Shown one piece after another: positions 28,628 through 37,867 of a stretch of 64,000 bases of DNA. The number at the start of each line of letters is the position of its first letter. Within the stretch, counting starts at the first letter, position 1. The stretch spans positions 99,445 to 163,444 of the forward strand of contig NZ_MDSK01000007.1 in the NCBI RefSeq assembly GCF_002940205.1, written 5' to 3'. The DNA comes from Xanthomonas arboricola pv. guizotiae. GTDB taxonomy: Bacteria; Pseudomonadota; Gammaproteobacteria; Xanthomonadales; Xanthomonadaceae. The notes under the pieces were generated by a model. That model had not been told where the DNA came from and ran no database searches. It was given only the letters and a program-made list of their open reading frames with translations. A program made the position numbers and the translations under genes.

Positions 28628-29278
28628 ATGGCATTGCGCGCGCTGCTGTCTGTCTCCCTGCTTGCGTCGGCGGCCTGCGGATTGCTGGCCTGCGGGAAGC
28701 AGGCCACTCCCGACTCGCAGCCTGACTCCGCCGCTGCCGCGCCGCACGCGCCGGCCGGCGTGGCGGCCGCACCGGTTCCGTCTGTTCCGTCTGTTCCGTC
28801 TGTTCCGTCTGTTCCGTCGGTTCCGAGCATGGACGGCGCCACCCAGGTCGCCAGCAATGGCGAGCGGCCGACACTGATGGTCACCTCGACCAGCGGCACG
28901 GTCAGCTGCGACGGCCATAACGTCGATCTGACCGGCCAGAACGCCAATCTGGTCCTCAAGGGTGACTGCGGCACGATCGCAGTGCTGGGCCAGCATGCGA
29001 TCGTGCAGATCGAGCGCGCCGAGGCAGTGCGCATGGTCGGCAACGATGCCCAGGTCACCCTCGCCGGCGATGCCAGCACCATCGAACTGTTCAGCCGCAC
29101 CTCCACGCTCAAGGCCGGCCGCATCGGCACGCTGCTGGTGCCGGGCGACGACAACCAGGTACAGGCGCAGGCGATCGCCTCCGCCACGCTGCACGGCCGC
29201 GGCAACCGCATCACCCAGCAATCCGGCACTGCGATGGTCAACGACTACGGCAGCAACAACCAGATCTCCACCCGCTGA
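28628..29278 (+). CDS. Lipoprotein with VPS repeats and DUF3060-like beta-helical domain
   Basis: This 216-residue protein starts at 28628 behind CAGGAG. The N-terminus is a lipoprotein-type signal (LLASAACGLLACGKQ; two possible lipobox Cys). A linker of six Val-Pro-Ser units (28775-28828) follows. The C-terminal part (TVSCDGHNVDLTGQNANLVL, LKGDCGTIAVLGQHAIVQIE, TLHGRGNRITQQSGTAMVND) has the short-strand pattern of DUF3060, a periplasmic beta-helix of unknown role. It stands alone after purB. Confidence 0.75.
   Translation: MALRALLSVSLLASAACGLLACGKQATPDSQPDSAAAAPHAPAGVAAAPVPSVPSVPSVPSVPSVPSMDGATQVASNGERPTLMVTSTSGTVSCDGHNVDLTGQNANLVLKGDCGTIAVLGQHAIVQIERAEAVRMVGNDAQVTLAGDASTIELFSRTSTLKAGRIGTLLVPGDDNQVQAQAIASATLHGRGNRITQQSGTAMVNDYGSNNQISTR
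28775..28828 (+). repeat. 9-bp tandem repeat in a lipoprotein gene
   Basis: Six units of GTTCCGTCT (four identical, then GTTCCGTCG and GTTCCGAGC) encode (Val-Pro-Ser)6. Unit length is a multiple of three, so copy-number change would alter linker length without shifting the frame. Confidence 0.9.
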
Positions 29279-29446
29279 TCTGCTGACACCGAGACACCCA
29301 GGTGCATCCCCGGCCGTGCATGGCCCGGACGCGCACCGCAACCTCACCGCGACACCCGCATGCAAGGCAGCGCATGGCGGGCTGGGCGACAATAAGCCAC
29401 CTCGCCGGCCGCACCGCGCCGGCCCTCCAGTCGGACCCGTGACACC

Positions 29447-30937
29447 ATGAAAAAGACCCCCGCAAAAAAGATCGCCGCCAGGAAAGGCGCGCCACTGCCC
29501 TTCGAGATCCATGCCACCCGCGACCAGCCGCTGGGCGTGCCGGTCGAGCGCTTCCTGCGCAACTACTGGCACAAGCACCCGCTGCTGATCCGCAACGCGT
29601 TTGCGGAGTTCCAGTCCCCGCTGCAGCCCGAAGACCTGGCCGGGCTGGCCTGCGAAGACGGCGTGCTGGCACGCCTGATCAGCCACGACCGCGCCACCGA
29701 CGACTGGAACGTGCGCACCGGCCCGTTCCAGGAAACCGACTTCCCCGGCCTGCCCGACCACGACTGGACCCTGCTGGTGCAGGACGTGGACAAGTGGGAC
29801 GCCGACGTGCGCGCGCTGCTGGAACAGTTCCGCTTCCTGCCGCGCTGGCGCATCGACGACATCATGATCAGCTTCGCCGCCACCGGCGGCTCGGTCGGCG
29901 CGCACGTCGATCATTACGACGTGTTCCTGCTGCAGGGCCAGGGCCACCGCCGCTGGCAGATCGACGCACGCGCGCAGCAGGGCCGCAAGGCCGCGCCGCT
30001 GGCGTTCCGCGACGATGTCGAGCTCAAGCTGCTGCGCGACTTCAAGCCCACCCACGACTGGGTGCTGGGCCCGGGCGACATGCTCTACCTGCCGCCGCTG
30101 GTGCCGCACCACGGCGTGGCCGAAGACGCCTGCCTGACCTTCTCCATCGGCACCCGCGCGCCGTCCTCGGCCGAGCTGATCGGCGACTATCTGGACACCT
30201 TGATCGCCGATGCCGACGAGGCCGTGCGCTATCACGACGAAGACCTCAAGGTGCCGGCCGATCCGTACGAGATCGACGCCACCGCGATGAACCGCGTGGT
30301 CGAAGCGCTCAACGCGCTGCGCATGAACGATCCGGATCGCCTGGGCGACTGGTTCGGCCGCTTCATGACCACCTACCGCGCCTCCGGCGACGTGGTGCCG
30401 GCACCTGAACCGATTCCCCGCGAGGCGGTCGAGCAGGCGCTGGAAGAAGGCGTGCTGCTGCACCGTCACCCCTGGTCGCGGCTGGCCTGGCGGCGCGCCA
30501 AGCGTGGCGCCACCCTGTTCTGCAGCGGCCTGGAATTCGCGCTGTCGGCCAAGGACGCCGCACGGCTGGCCGCGGCCGAAGAGATCGACGGCGCGCTGTA
30601 CGCGCAGCTGTCCAACCGTGGCCGCGAGGTGGTGCTGGAGCTGCTGGCGCAGGGCCATTACCAGCGCGCCCACGAGGACGCGGAGGACGACATCGAGGAC
30701 ATCGACGACGACCAGGCCCACGTCCTGAGCCTGTCGGCCGACCATGACGATGCCGACGACGGGGCCGCCACGCCGGACGCGGACGACGAGATCGACGCCG
30801 ATGCCGCGGACGGCCCGGCCCGGGCTGAGGAGGCCGAACAAGGCGAGGATGCCGACCAGGACGACGACAGCGGGCTGGCCGACGACGACGCGGCATCGGA
30901 CGCTGGCGACGACGACGGGTCCGACCAGCGCGCATGA
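29447..30937 (+). CDS. roxA: Cupin-type ribosomal oxygenase (RoxA/YcfD-like) with acidic tail
   Basis: This 496-residue Fe(II)/2-oxoglutarate oxygenase matches YcfD, which hydroxylates an arginine of ribosomal protein L16. The JmjC-type core has iron ligands in GAHVDHYDVFLLQ (His153, Asp155) and PLVPHHGVAED (His221 or 222), with the substrate-binding start RFLRNYWHKHPLLIRNAF. A winged-helix-like C-terminal region follows (to ~400). The last ~90 residues are extremely acidic, rich in Asp and Glu, and absent from E. coli YcfD (373 residues). The first ~15 residues are Lys-rich. The stop overlaps the next start as ATGA. Confidence 0.85.
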   Translation: MKKTPAKKIAARKGAPLPFEIHATRDQPLGVPVERFLRNYWHKHPLLIRNAFAEFQSPLQPEDLAGLACEDGVLARLISHDRATDDWNVRTGPFQETDFPGLPDHDWTLLVQDVDKWDADVRALLEQFRFLPRWRIDDIMISFAATGGSVGAHVDHYDVFLLQGQGHRRWQIDARAQQGRKAAPLAFRDDVELKLLRDFKPTHDWVLGPGDMLYLPPLVPHHGVAEDACLTFSIGTRAPSSAELIGDYLDTLIADADEAVRYHDEDLKVPADPYEIDATAMNRVVEALNALRMNDPDRLGDWFGRFMTTYRASGDVVPAPEPIPREAVEQALEEGVLLHRHPWSRLAWRRAKRGATLFCSGLEFALSAKDAARLAAAEEIDGALYAQLSNRGREVVLELLAQGHYQRAHEDAEDDIEDIDDDQAHVLSLSADHDDADDGAATPDADDEIDADAADGPARAEEAEQGEDADQDDDSGLADDDAASDAGDDDGSDQRA

Positions 30938-31863
30938 GTTCCCAGGCCGGGCCGCAGATCGTTTCGCTGGAGGCGGCGTCCGACGCCGCGGCCCTGCGTG
31001 CGCTGCGCCTGGCCTGCGGCGCCGGCAGCAGCGACGACAGCGCTGCCGCCTGGGACGCCCTGGACCCGCTCAGCCTGCACCTGGCGCTGCGCGGCGAGGA
31101 CGGCCAGTTGATCGGCTCGGTACGGCTGACGGCGGATCGGCGCATCGACCGGCTCGGCGTGCTGCCGGGCTGGCGCCGCCGCGGCCTGGCCGACCGCTTG
31201 CTCGCAGCCGCCGTCGCCAGCGCGCAACAACGCGGCTGGCCCGGCCTGCAAACCCGCGTGAACACAGACGCCGAGACCGTGTTCGCACGCCTGGGCTTCC
31301 TGCCGGACACCTCTTCCGACCTGCGCCCCGCTCGCGCCGCAACGGCGGGCGATCACCCGGGCAGGCCCCTGCACCGCCGTCTCGACGGCCCGATGGCGGT
31401 GGACGACCTGCGCGCGGCCCAGGCCGCCACCACCGGCCTGCTGTGCGCCGCACGCCGCCAGGTGCTGATCTATACGCGGGCACTGGATCCGCCGCTGTTC
31501 GACAACCCCGCAGTGCTCGATGCGCTACGCCGCTTCGCCACCGCCCGCCACGACAAGCGCGTGCAGGTACTGGTGCAGGACACCGCCGTCGCGGGCGCCA
31601 ACAGCAGCGCGATGCTGAGGCTGGCCCAGCGTCTGCCCAGCGTGTTCCGCTTCCGTGCGGTCAGCGATCCGGTCGATGCCAGCTACGCGTCGGCCTATGT
31701 GGTGGGCGATGATGCCTACTACTTTCGTCCAACAGGCCATCGCTTCGACGATGGCGAAACCTGGCTGTCGGGCGCGGCGCGCAGCCGCCAGCTGGAGCGC
31801 GAATTCGCGCAGATATGGGAGCGCAGCGCGCTTTGGAACGAACCGCGCGCACTCGGCATCTGA
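30934..31863 (+). CDS. GNAT acetyltransferase with a C-terminal domain of unknown function
   Basis: This 309-residue protein has a GNAT domain in residues ~10-130 (IGSVRLTADRRIDRLGVLPG, then WRRRGLADRLLAAAVASAQQ with the acetyl-CoA loop RRRGLA, and VFARLGFLP). Residues ~150-305 form a second domain with strands and an HKD-like look (VLIYTRALDPPLFDN, VQVLVQDTAVAGANSSAMLR, SAYVVGDDAYYFRPTGHRFD) that I know only as an uncharacterised domain of this fusion. It overlaps roxA by four bases, hinting at a shared role in ribosome or protein modification. Confidence 0.8.
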   Translation: MSSQAGPQIVSLEAASDAAALRALRLACGAGSSDDSAAAWDALDPLSLHLALRGEDGQLIGSVRLTADRRIDRLGVLPGWRRRGLADRLLAAAVASAQQRGWPGLQTRVNTDAETVFARLGFLPDTSSDLRPARAATAGDHPGRPLHRRLDGPMAVDDLRAAQAATTGLLCAARRQVLIYTRALDPPLFDNPAVLDALRRFATARHDKRVQVLVQDTAVAGANSSAMLRLAQRLPSVFRFRAVSDPVDASYASAYVVGDDAYYFRPTGHRFDDGETWLSGAARSRQLEREFAQIWERSALWNEPRALGI

Positions 31864-31930
31864 GGCCGCAGCGCCCTTCGCACCCAGGCGCGAACGCAAC
31901 TGGTCTACCCCGCCGGTCAGCTGGCAGACG

Positions 31931-31958
31931 CCCCCTCACTAGCGCAAGGGGGTATAAT
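31931..31958 (+). promoter_or_regulatory. Possible promoter and hairpin before sucA
   Basis: A consensus TATAAT lies at 31953-31958, about 86 bases before the sucA start, without a clear -35. Directly before it CCCCCT and AGGGGG form a 6-bp stem with a 10-base loop (31931-31952). Hairpin plus the following TATAATTTTTC could instead be a terminator of the roxA-GNAT operon. Confidence 0.35.
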
Positions 31959-32043
31959 TTTTCGAGATTTGAGACCGACCGCCAGGGCATTGCGCCCTGG
32001 CGCTTCCGCACGATCATCCCCACAGCAGACCCGACTTACCATC

Positions 32044-34872
32044 GTGGATAATCTCCTAAAGCAGTTCGCACAGTCATCGCAGCTCGCCGGCGGCAACGCC
32101 GCCTATATCGAGGATCTGTACGAGCAGTACCTCGTCGCCCCGGACAGTGTCGACCCGAAGTGGAAGAGCTATTTCGATGGCTTCAAGGGTCGCGATGCCG
32201 GTGATGTGCCGCATTCGGCGGCCATTGCCCACATCCTCACCGCCTCCAAGCAGGCTGCCAACACCGGCACCGGCACAGCGGCCAGTGACGAGCGCGAGCG
32301 CAACGTCGGCCGCCTGATCACCGCCTACCGTGCGCGTGGCCACCTCGGCGCGCAGCTCGATCCGCTCGGCCTGACCCCGCCGGTCAACCCGCCCGACCTG
32401 GACCTGCCGTTCCACAGCCTGTCGCAGGCCGATCTGGACAGCGAGTTCAGCACCGGCGGCGTCGGTGGCCAGCCGCGCATGAAGCTGAAGGATCTGCTGA
32501 CCCGCCTGAAGGCGACCTACGCCAGCACCATCGGCGCAGAGTTCATGCACATCCAGGAGTTCGACCAGCGGCAGTGGATCTACAAGCGCCTGGAAGATGC
32601 CGGCGGCAAGATCGCCGGCGACGCGGCCAGCCGCAAGCGCACGCTGGAGCGGCTCACCGCCGCCGAAGGCCTGGAGCGCTACCTGCACACCAAGTACGTC
32701 GGCCAGAAGCGCTTCTCGCTGGAAGGCGGCGACGCGCTGATCCCGATGATGGACGAGATCATTCGCCAGTCCGGCAACGATCAGGTCAAGGACATCGTGA
32801 TCGGCATGGCCCACCGCGGCCGCCTCAACGTGCTGGTCAATACGCTGGGCAAGAACCCGCGCAAGCTGTTCGACGAGTTCGAAGGCAAGTTCGAGCACGC
32901 CCACGACGACCGCGCGCACACCGGCGATGTCAAGTACCACATGGGCTTCTCGGCCGACATCGCGGTCGGTGGCGACAAGCAGGTCCATCTGGCGCTGGCC
33001 TTCAACCCCTCGCACCTGGAAATCGTCGACCCGGTCGTGGTCGGCAGCGTGCGTTCGCGTCAGGAGCGCTTCGGCGATGCCGAGCGCAAGAGCGTGCTGC
33101 CGATCCTGATCCACGGCGATGCCGCATTCGCCGGCCAGGGCGTGGTGATGGAGCTGTTCCAGATGTCGCAGGCGCGCGGTTTCGCCGTCGGCGGCACCGT
33201 GCACATCGTGGTCAACAACCAGATCGGCTTCACCACCAGCGCCCGCGACGACGCCCGTTCCACGCTGTACTGCACCGACGTGGCCAAGATGATCGGCGCG
33301 CCGGTCTTCCACGTGAACGGCGACGACCCGGATGCGGTGATGTTCGTGTCCAAGCTGGCCTACGAATTCCGCCAGCAGTTCAAGAAGGACGTGGTCATCG
33401 ACCTGGTCTGCTACCGCCGCTGGGGCCATAACGAGGCAGACGAACCGGCAGCGACCCAGCCGGTGATGTACCAGACCATCCGCAAGCACAAGACCACCCG
33501 CGAGCTGTACGCCGCCAAGCTGGAAAGCGATGGTGTGCTGAGCGCCGACGAGGCCAAGGCGCTGGTCGACGGTTACCGCAACAAGCTCGATTCGGGCGAG
33601 TACACCACCGAACTGGCGACGCGCAAGCCGGACGAATTCGCCATCGACTGGTCCAAGTATCTGGTCGGCACCGCGGCCGATCCGGTCGACACGCGCGTCA
33701 AGCGCGAGCAGCTGGACCGGCTGGCCAAGCTGATCACCACGATTCCGGAAGGGGTCGAGCTGCACGCTCGTGTCGCCAAGATCTACGAAGATCGCGTCAA
33801 GATGGCCGCCGGCGAGCAGGCCGGCGACTGGGGCTTCGCCGAAAACCTGGCCTACGCCACCTTGCTGGCCGAAGGCCACAAGCTGCGCCTGGTCGGCCAG
33901 GACGCCGGTCGCGGCACGTTCTTCCACCGTCACGCGATCCTGCATGACCAGAAGACCGACAGCTATTACCTGCCGCTGCGCCAGCTGGTGCAGAACCCCG
34001 AAGACGCCACCATCATCGACTCGCTGCTCAGCGAAGAAGCGGTGATGGGCTTCGAATACGGCTACTCCACCACCGACCCGAATGCGCTGTGCATCTGGGA
34101 AGCGCAGTTCGGCGACTTCGCCAATGGCGCGCAGGTGGTGATCGACCAGTTCATCGCCGCCGGCGAAGCCAAGTGGGGTCGCATCGCGGGCCTGTCGCTG
34201 TTCCTGCCGCACGGCTACGAAGGCCAGGGCCCGGAGCACAGCTCCGCGCGCCTGGAGCGCTTCCTGCAGCTGTGCGCGCTGGAGAACATGCTGGTCTGCG
34301 TGCCGACCACGCCGGCGCAGTGCTTCCACATGATCCGCCGCCAGATGCGCATGACCACCCGCAAGCCGCTGGTGGTGATGACGCCCAAGTCGTTGCTGCG
34401 CCACAAGCTGGCAGTGTCGAGCCTGGAAGAACTGGCCGAGGGCGAGTTCCAGCATCTGATTCCCGACGCCAGGGCCGATGCCGGCAAGGTCAAGCGGGTG
34501 GTGCTGTGCTCGGGCAAGGTCTATTACGACCTGCTCGAAGACCAGACCAAGCGTGGCCAGGACGATGTCGCCATCCTGCGCGTGGAGCAGCTGTATCCGT
34601 TCCCGCGTGCGCAGCTGGCCGCCGCGCTCAAGGCCTATGCCAACGCCACCGACGTGGTGTGGTGCCAGGAAGAACCGCAGAACCAGGGTGCGTGGTACCA
34701 GATCCGCCACCACCTGAACTTCTGCCTGGCCAGCGGCCAGAGCCTGCATTACGCCGGCCGTGCCCGTTCGCCCTCGCCTGCCGCCGGCCACATGGCCGAC
34801 CACATCGTCGAACAGCAGAAGCTGGTCGCCGATGCGCTCCTCAATCCATTCAACGACCAAGTCGCTGAATAA
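32044..34872 (+). CDS. sucA: 2-oxoglutarate dehydrogenase E1 component
   Basis: This 942-residue thiamine-diphosphate enzyme decarboxylates 2-oxoglutarate in the TCA cycle and transfers the succinyl group to SucB. The start is GTG at 32044 (VDNLLKQFAQSSQLAGGNA), consistent with the family N-terminus NAAYIEDLYEQYLVAPDSVD. Key regions are AHRGRLNVLVNTLGKNPRKL, the ThDP motif from HGDAAFAGQGVVMELFQMS to VVNNQIGFTT, and CYRRWGHNEADEPAATQP. First gene of the sucA-sucB-lpdA operon. Confidence 0.97.
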   Translation: MDNLLKQFAQSSQLAGGNAAYIEDLYEQYLVAPDSVDPKWKSYFDGFKGRDAGDVPHSAAIAHILTASKQAANTGTGTAASDERERNVGRLITAYRARGHLGAQLDPLGLTPPVNPPDLDLPFHSLSQADLDSEFSTGGVGGQPRMKLKDLLTRLKATYASTIGAEFMHIQEFDQRQWIYKRLEDAGGKIAGDAASRKRTLERLTAAEGLERYLHTKYVGQKRFSLEGGDALIPMMDEIIRQSGNDQVKDIVIGMAHRGRLNVLVNTLGKNPRKLFDEFEGKFEHAHDDRAHTGDVKYHMGFSADIAVGGDKQVHLALAFNPSHLEIVDPVVVGSVRSRQERFGDAERKSVLPILIHGDAAFAGQGVVMELFQMSQARGFAVGGTVHIVVNNQIGFTTSARDDARSTLYCTDVAKMIGAPVFHVNGDDPDAVMFVSKLAYEFRQQFKKDVVIDLVCYRRWGHNEADEPAATQPVMYQTIRKHKTTRELYAAKLESDGVLSADEAKALVDGYRNKLDSGEYTTELATRKPDEFAIDWSKYLVGTAADPVDTRVKREQLDRLAKLITTIPEGVELHARVAKIYEDRVKMAAGEQAGDWGFAENLAYATLLAEGHKLRLVGQDAGRGTFFHRHAILHDQKTDSYYLPLRQLVQNPEDATIIDSLLSEEAVMGFEYGYSTTDPNALCIWEAQFGDFANGAQVVIDQFIAAGEAKWGRIAGLSLFLPHGYEGQGPEHSSARLERFLQLCALENMLVCVPTTPAQCFHMIRRQMRMTTRKPLVVMTPKSLLRHKLAVSSLEELAEGEFQHLIPDARADAGKVKRVVLCSGKVYYDLLEDQTKRGQDDVAILRVEQLYPFPRAQLAAALKAYANATDVVWCQEEPQNQGAWYQIRHHLNFCLASGQSLHYAGRARSPSPAAGHMADHIVEQQKLVADALLNPFNDQVAE

Positions 34873-34914
34873 CTCCTCTTCCCCAAAGAACGAAAACCCT
34901 AGGACGCTCCCCGA

Positions 34915-36126
34915 ATGGCCACCGAAGTCAAAGTTCCGGTACTGCCCGAATCCGTTTCCGACGCCACCATCGCCAGCTGGCACAAGAAGGCCGGTGAAGC
35001 GGTCAAGCGTGACGAGAATCTGGTCGACCTGGAAACCGACAAGGTCGTGTTGGAAGTTCCTTCGCCGGTCGACGGCGTACTGAAGGAAATCAAGTTCGAA
35101 GCCGGCAACACCGTCACCAGCAACCAGATCCTGGCGATCATCGAAGAAGGCGCCGTGGCTGCGGCCGCACCGGCCGACGAGAAGAAGGCCGAGGCACCGG
35201 CGCCTGCTGCTGCTCCGGCAGCCGCCCCGGCCCCGGCTGCTGCCGCTGCGCCGGCCGCTGCATCCAAGTCCGCTGCCGATGCGCTGCCGCCGGGTGCGCG
35301 TTTTTCCGCGATCACCCAGGGCGTGGATCCGGCCCAGGTCGAAGGCACCGGCCGGCGTGGCGCGGTGACCAAGGAAGACATCGTCAACTTCGCCAAGGCC
35401 GGCGGCGTGGGCAAGGCCTCCGGCGCCCGTCCGGAAGAGCGCGTGCCGATGACCCGCGTGCGCAAGACCATCGCCAAGCGCCTGATGGAGTCCAAGAACT
35501 CCACCGCGATGCTGACCACCTTCAACGAGGTCAACCTGGCCAAGGTCTCGGCCGCGCGCAAGGAGCTGCAGGACGAGTTCCAGAAGGCGCACGGCATCAA
35601 GCTCGGTTTCATGAGCTTCTTCGTCAAGGCCGCCGCCAATGCGCTGCAGCGCTTCCCGCTGGTCAACGCCTCGATCGACGGCGACGACATCATCTATCAC
35701 GGCTACAGCGACATCTCGATCGCGGTGTCGACCGAGAAGGGCCTGGTCACGCCGGTGCTGCGGAATGTCGAGCGCCAGTCGTTCGCCGACGTCGAACAGG
35801 GCATCGCCGACTATGCCGCCAAGGCGCGTGCCGGCAAGCTGGGCCTGGACGACCTGCAGGGCGGCACCTTCACCATCACCAACGGCGGCACCTTCGGCTC
35901 GCTGCTGTCCACCCCGATCATCAACCCGCCGCAGAGCGCCATCCTGGGCATGCACGCGATCAAGGAACGTCCGATCGCCGAGAACGGCCAGGTCGTGATC
36001 GCCCCGATGATGTATCTGGCGCTGTCCTACGACCACCGCATCATCGACGGCAAGGACTCGGTGCAGTTCCTGGTGGACATCAAGAACCAGCTGGAAAACC
36101 CGGGCCGCATGCTGTTCGGTCTGTAA
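34915..36126 (+). CDS. sucB: Dihydrolipoyllysine succinyltransferase (E2)
   Basis: This 403-residue core of the 2-oxoglutarate dehydrogenase complex has one lipoyl domain (lipoylated Lys in [18 protein letters not shown], near residue 43), an Ala/Pro-rich hinge ([18 protein letters not shown]), an E3-binding domain ([20 protein letters not shown]) and the catalytic domain with [16 protein letters not shown] containing the active His. It starts 42 bases after sucA. Confidence 0.97.
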   Translation: MATEVKVPVLPESVSDATIASWHKKAGEAVKRDENLVDLETDKVVLEVPSPVDGVLKEIKFEAGNTVTSNQILAIIEEGAVAAAAPADEKKAEAPAPAAAPAAAPAPAAAAAPAAASKSAADALPPGARFSAITQGVDPAQVEGTGRRGAVTKEDIVNFAKAGGVGKASGARPEERVPMTRVRKTIAKRLMESKNSTAMLTTFNEVNLAKVSAARKELQDEFQKAHGIKLGFMSFFVKAAANALQRFPLVNASIDGDDIIYHGYSDISIAVSTEKGLVTPVLRNVERQSFADVEQGIADYAAKARAGKLGLDDLQGGTFTITNGGTFGSLLSTPIINPPQSAILGMHAIKERPIAENGQVVIAPMMYLALSYDHRIIDGKDSVQFLVDIKNQLENPGRMLFGL

Positions 36127-36130
36127 GAGC

Positions 36131-36264
36131 CGGGAATCGGGAATGGAGATTCGGGAATGGGACAAGCGCCCATCGACCACTCCATTCCCGCCTGGACCTG
36201 GATGGGACGCGGCAGGCGCACGCATGCGCTCTTGCGATTCTCCATTCCCTATTCCCCATTCCCG
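36131..36264. repeat. GGGAATCGGG-type palindromic repeat, copy 3
   Basis: The left arm (CGGGAATCGGGAATGGAGAT from 36131) and right arm (CGATTCTCCATTCCCTATTC region ending 36264) flank ~70 bases. It lies between sucB and lpdA and ends shortly before the lpdA start at 36277. Confidence 0.85.
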
Positions 36265-36276
36265 TGAGCAAATGAA

Positions 36277-37713
36277 ATGAGCGAACAATTCGACGTCGTC
36301 GTCATCGGTGCCGGTCCGGCCGGTTATCACGCTGCGATTCGCGCGGCCCAGCTGGGCATGAAGGTCGCCTGCATCGACGCGGCCATCGGTAAGGACGGCA
36401 AGCCGGCGCTGGGCGGTACCTGCCTGCGCGTGGGCTGCATTCCGTCCAAGGCGCTGCTGGATTCCTCGCGCCAGTTCTGGAACATGGGCCACCTGTTCGG
36501 CGACCACGGCATCAGCTTCAACGACGCCAAGATGGACGTGCCCACCATGATCGGCCGCAAGGACAAGATCGTGAAGCAGTTCACCGGCGGCATCGCGATG
36601 CTGTTCAAGGCCAACAAGATCACCCCGTACTACGGCTTCGGCCAGCTGCTGCCGGGCAACATCGTCAAGGTCGCCCAGCACGAAGGCGGCGAGATCGAGC
36701 TCAAGGGCACCAACGTGATCCTTGCAGCCGGCTCGGAATCGATCGAACTGCCGTTCGCCAAGTTCGACGGCGACACCATCGTCGACAACGTCGGCGGCCT
36801 GGATTTCACCGCCGTGCCCAAGCGTCTGGCGGTGATCGGCGCCGGCGTGATCGGCCTGGAGCTGGGCAGCGTGTGGAAGCGCCTGGGCGCCGAGGTCACC
36901 ATCCTCGAAGCGTTGCCGGACTTCCTGGCGCTGGCCGATGCCGAAGTGGCCAAGACCGCGCTGAAGGAATTCAAGAAGCAGGGCCTGGACATCAAGCTGG
37001 GCGCCAAGGTCGGCAAGACCGAGATCACCGGCAGCGGCGATGCCAAGCAGGTGGTGCTCAGCTACACCGACGCCGCCGGCGAGCAGACCCTGACCGTGGA
37101 CAAGCTGCTGGTGGCCGTGGGCCGCAAGGCCGCGACCAAGAACCTGCTGGCCGAAGGCACGGGCGTCAAGGTCACCGACCGCGGCCAGATCGAGGTCGAC
37201 GGGCATTGCCACACCGGCGTGGATGGCGTGTGGGCGATCGGCGACTGCGTGCGCGGCCCGATGCTGGCGCACAAGGGCTTCGAGGAAGGCATCGCAGTGG
37301 CCGAACTGATCGCCGGCCTGCCGGGTCACGTCAACTTCGACACCATTCCGTGGGTCATCTACACCGAGCCGGAGATTGCCTGGGTCGGCAAGACCGAGCA
37401 GCAGCTGAAGGCCGAAGGCGTTGCCTACAAGGCCGGCAGCTTCCCGTTCGCGGCGATCGGCCGTGCGGTGGCCATGGGCGAGCCGGCCGGCTTCGTCAAG
37501 GTGATCGCCGATGCCGAAACCGACCGCGTGCTGGGCATGCATCTGGTCGGCGTGGGCGTGTCCGAGTTGGTCCACGAAGGCGTGCTGACGATGGAATTCA
37601 ACGGCTCGGCCGACGACCTGGCGCGCATCTGCCATGCGCACCCGACGCTGTCCGAAGCGATCCACGATGCCGCGATGGCAGTGAGCAAGCGCGCGATTCA
37701 TAAGGCCAACTAA
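36277..37713 (+). CDS. lpdA: Dihydrolipoyl dehydrogenase (E3)
   Basis: This 478-residue flavoprotein reoxidises the lipoyl group of E2 with NAD+. Visible features are the FAD Rossmann motif VVVIGAGPAGYHAAIRAAQL, the redox disulfide in GGTCLRVGCIPSKAL, the NAD-binding GAGVIGLELGSVWKRLGAEV, and the C-terminal active-site segment CHAHPTLSEAIHDAAM with the catalytic His-Glu pair. No lipoyl domain is fused at the N-terminus. Confidence 0.97.
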   Translation: MSEQFDVVVIGAGPAGYHAAIRAAQLGMKVACIDAAIGKDGKPALGGTCLRVGCIPSKALLDSSRQFWNMGHLFGDHGISFNDAKMDVPTMIGRKDKIVKQFTGGIAMLFKANKITPYYGFGQLLPGNIVKVAQHEGGEIELKGTNVILAAGSESIELPFAKFDGDTIVDNVGGLDFTAVPKRLAVIGAGVIGLELGSVWKRLGAEVTILEALPDFLALADAEVAKTALKEFKKQGLDIKLGAKVGKTEITGSGDAKQVVLSYTDAAGEQTLTVDKLLVAVGRKAATKNLLAEGTGVKVTDRGQIEVDGHCHTGVDGVWAIGDCVRGPMLAHKGFEEGIAVAELIAGLPGHVNFDTIPWVIYTEPEIAWVGKTEQQLKAEGVAYKAGSFPFAAIGRAVAMGEPAGFVKVIADAETDRVLGMHLVGVGVSELVHEGVLTMEFNGSADDLARICHAHPTLSEAIHDAAMAVSKRAIHKAN

Positions 37714-37714
37714 G

Positions 37715-37864
37715 CCGGGAATCGGGAGTGGGGAATCGGGAATCGTAAGAGCGTTCCCATGACCTCACTCTTCATGCTGACGCCGGACCTAGGTCCGGCG
37801 TCATGCGTTCTGGCTGCTGTGTTTGCTTTGACCCATTCCCTATTCCCAACTCCCGATTTCCGTT
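37715..37864. repeat. GGGAATCGGG-type palindromic repeat, copy 4
   Basis: The left arm CGGGAATCGGGAGTGGGGAA and right arm ATTCCCTATTCCCAACTCCC flank a separate perfect 24-bp palindrome (37779-37802, half-site GACGCCGGACCT). The element fills the lpdA-LOG gap and ends four bases before the next start codon. Confidence 0.85.
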
Positions 37865-37867
37865 CCC

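Noticed and set aside
32074..37701. A single open frame of 1875 codons on the minus strand opposite sucA, sucB and lpdA
   Set aside because: The opposite strand encodes three unmistakable enzymes. Long antisense frames are expected in high-GC coding DNA, and the translated sequence is rich in His, Arg, Gly and Ala without domains.
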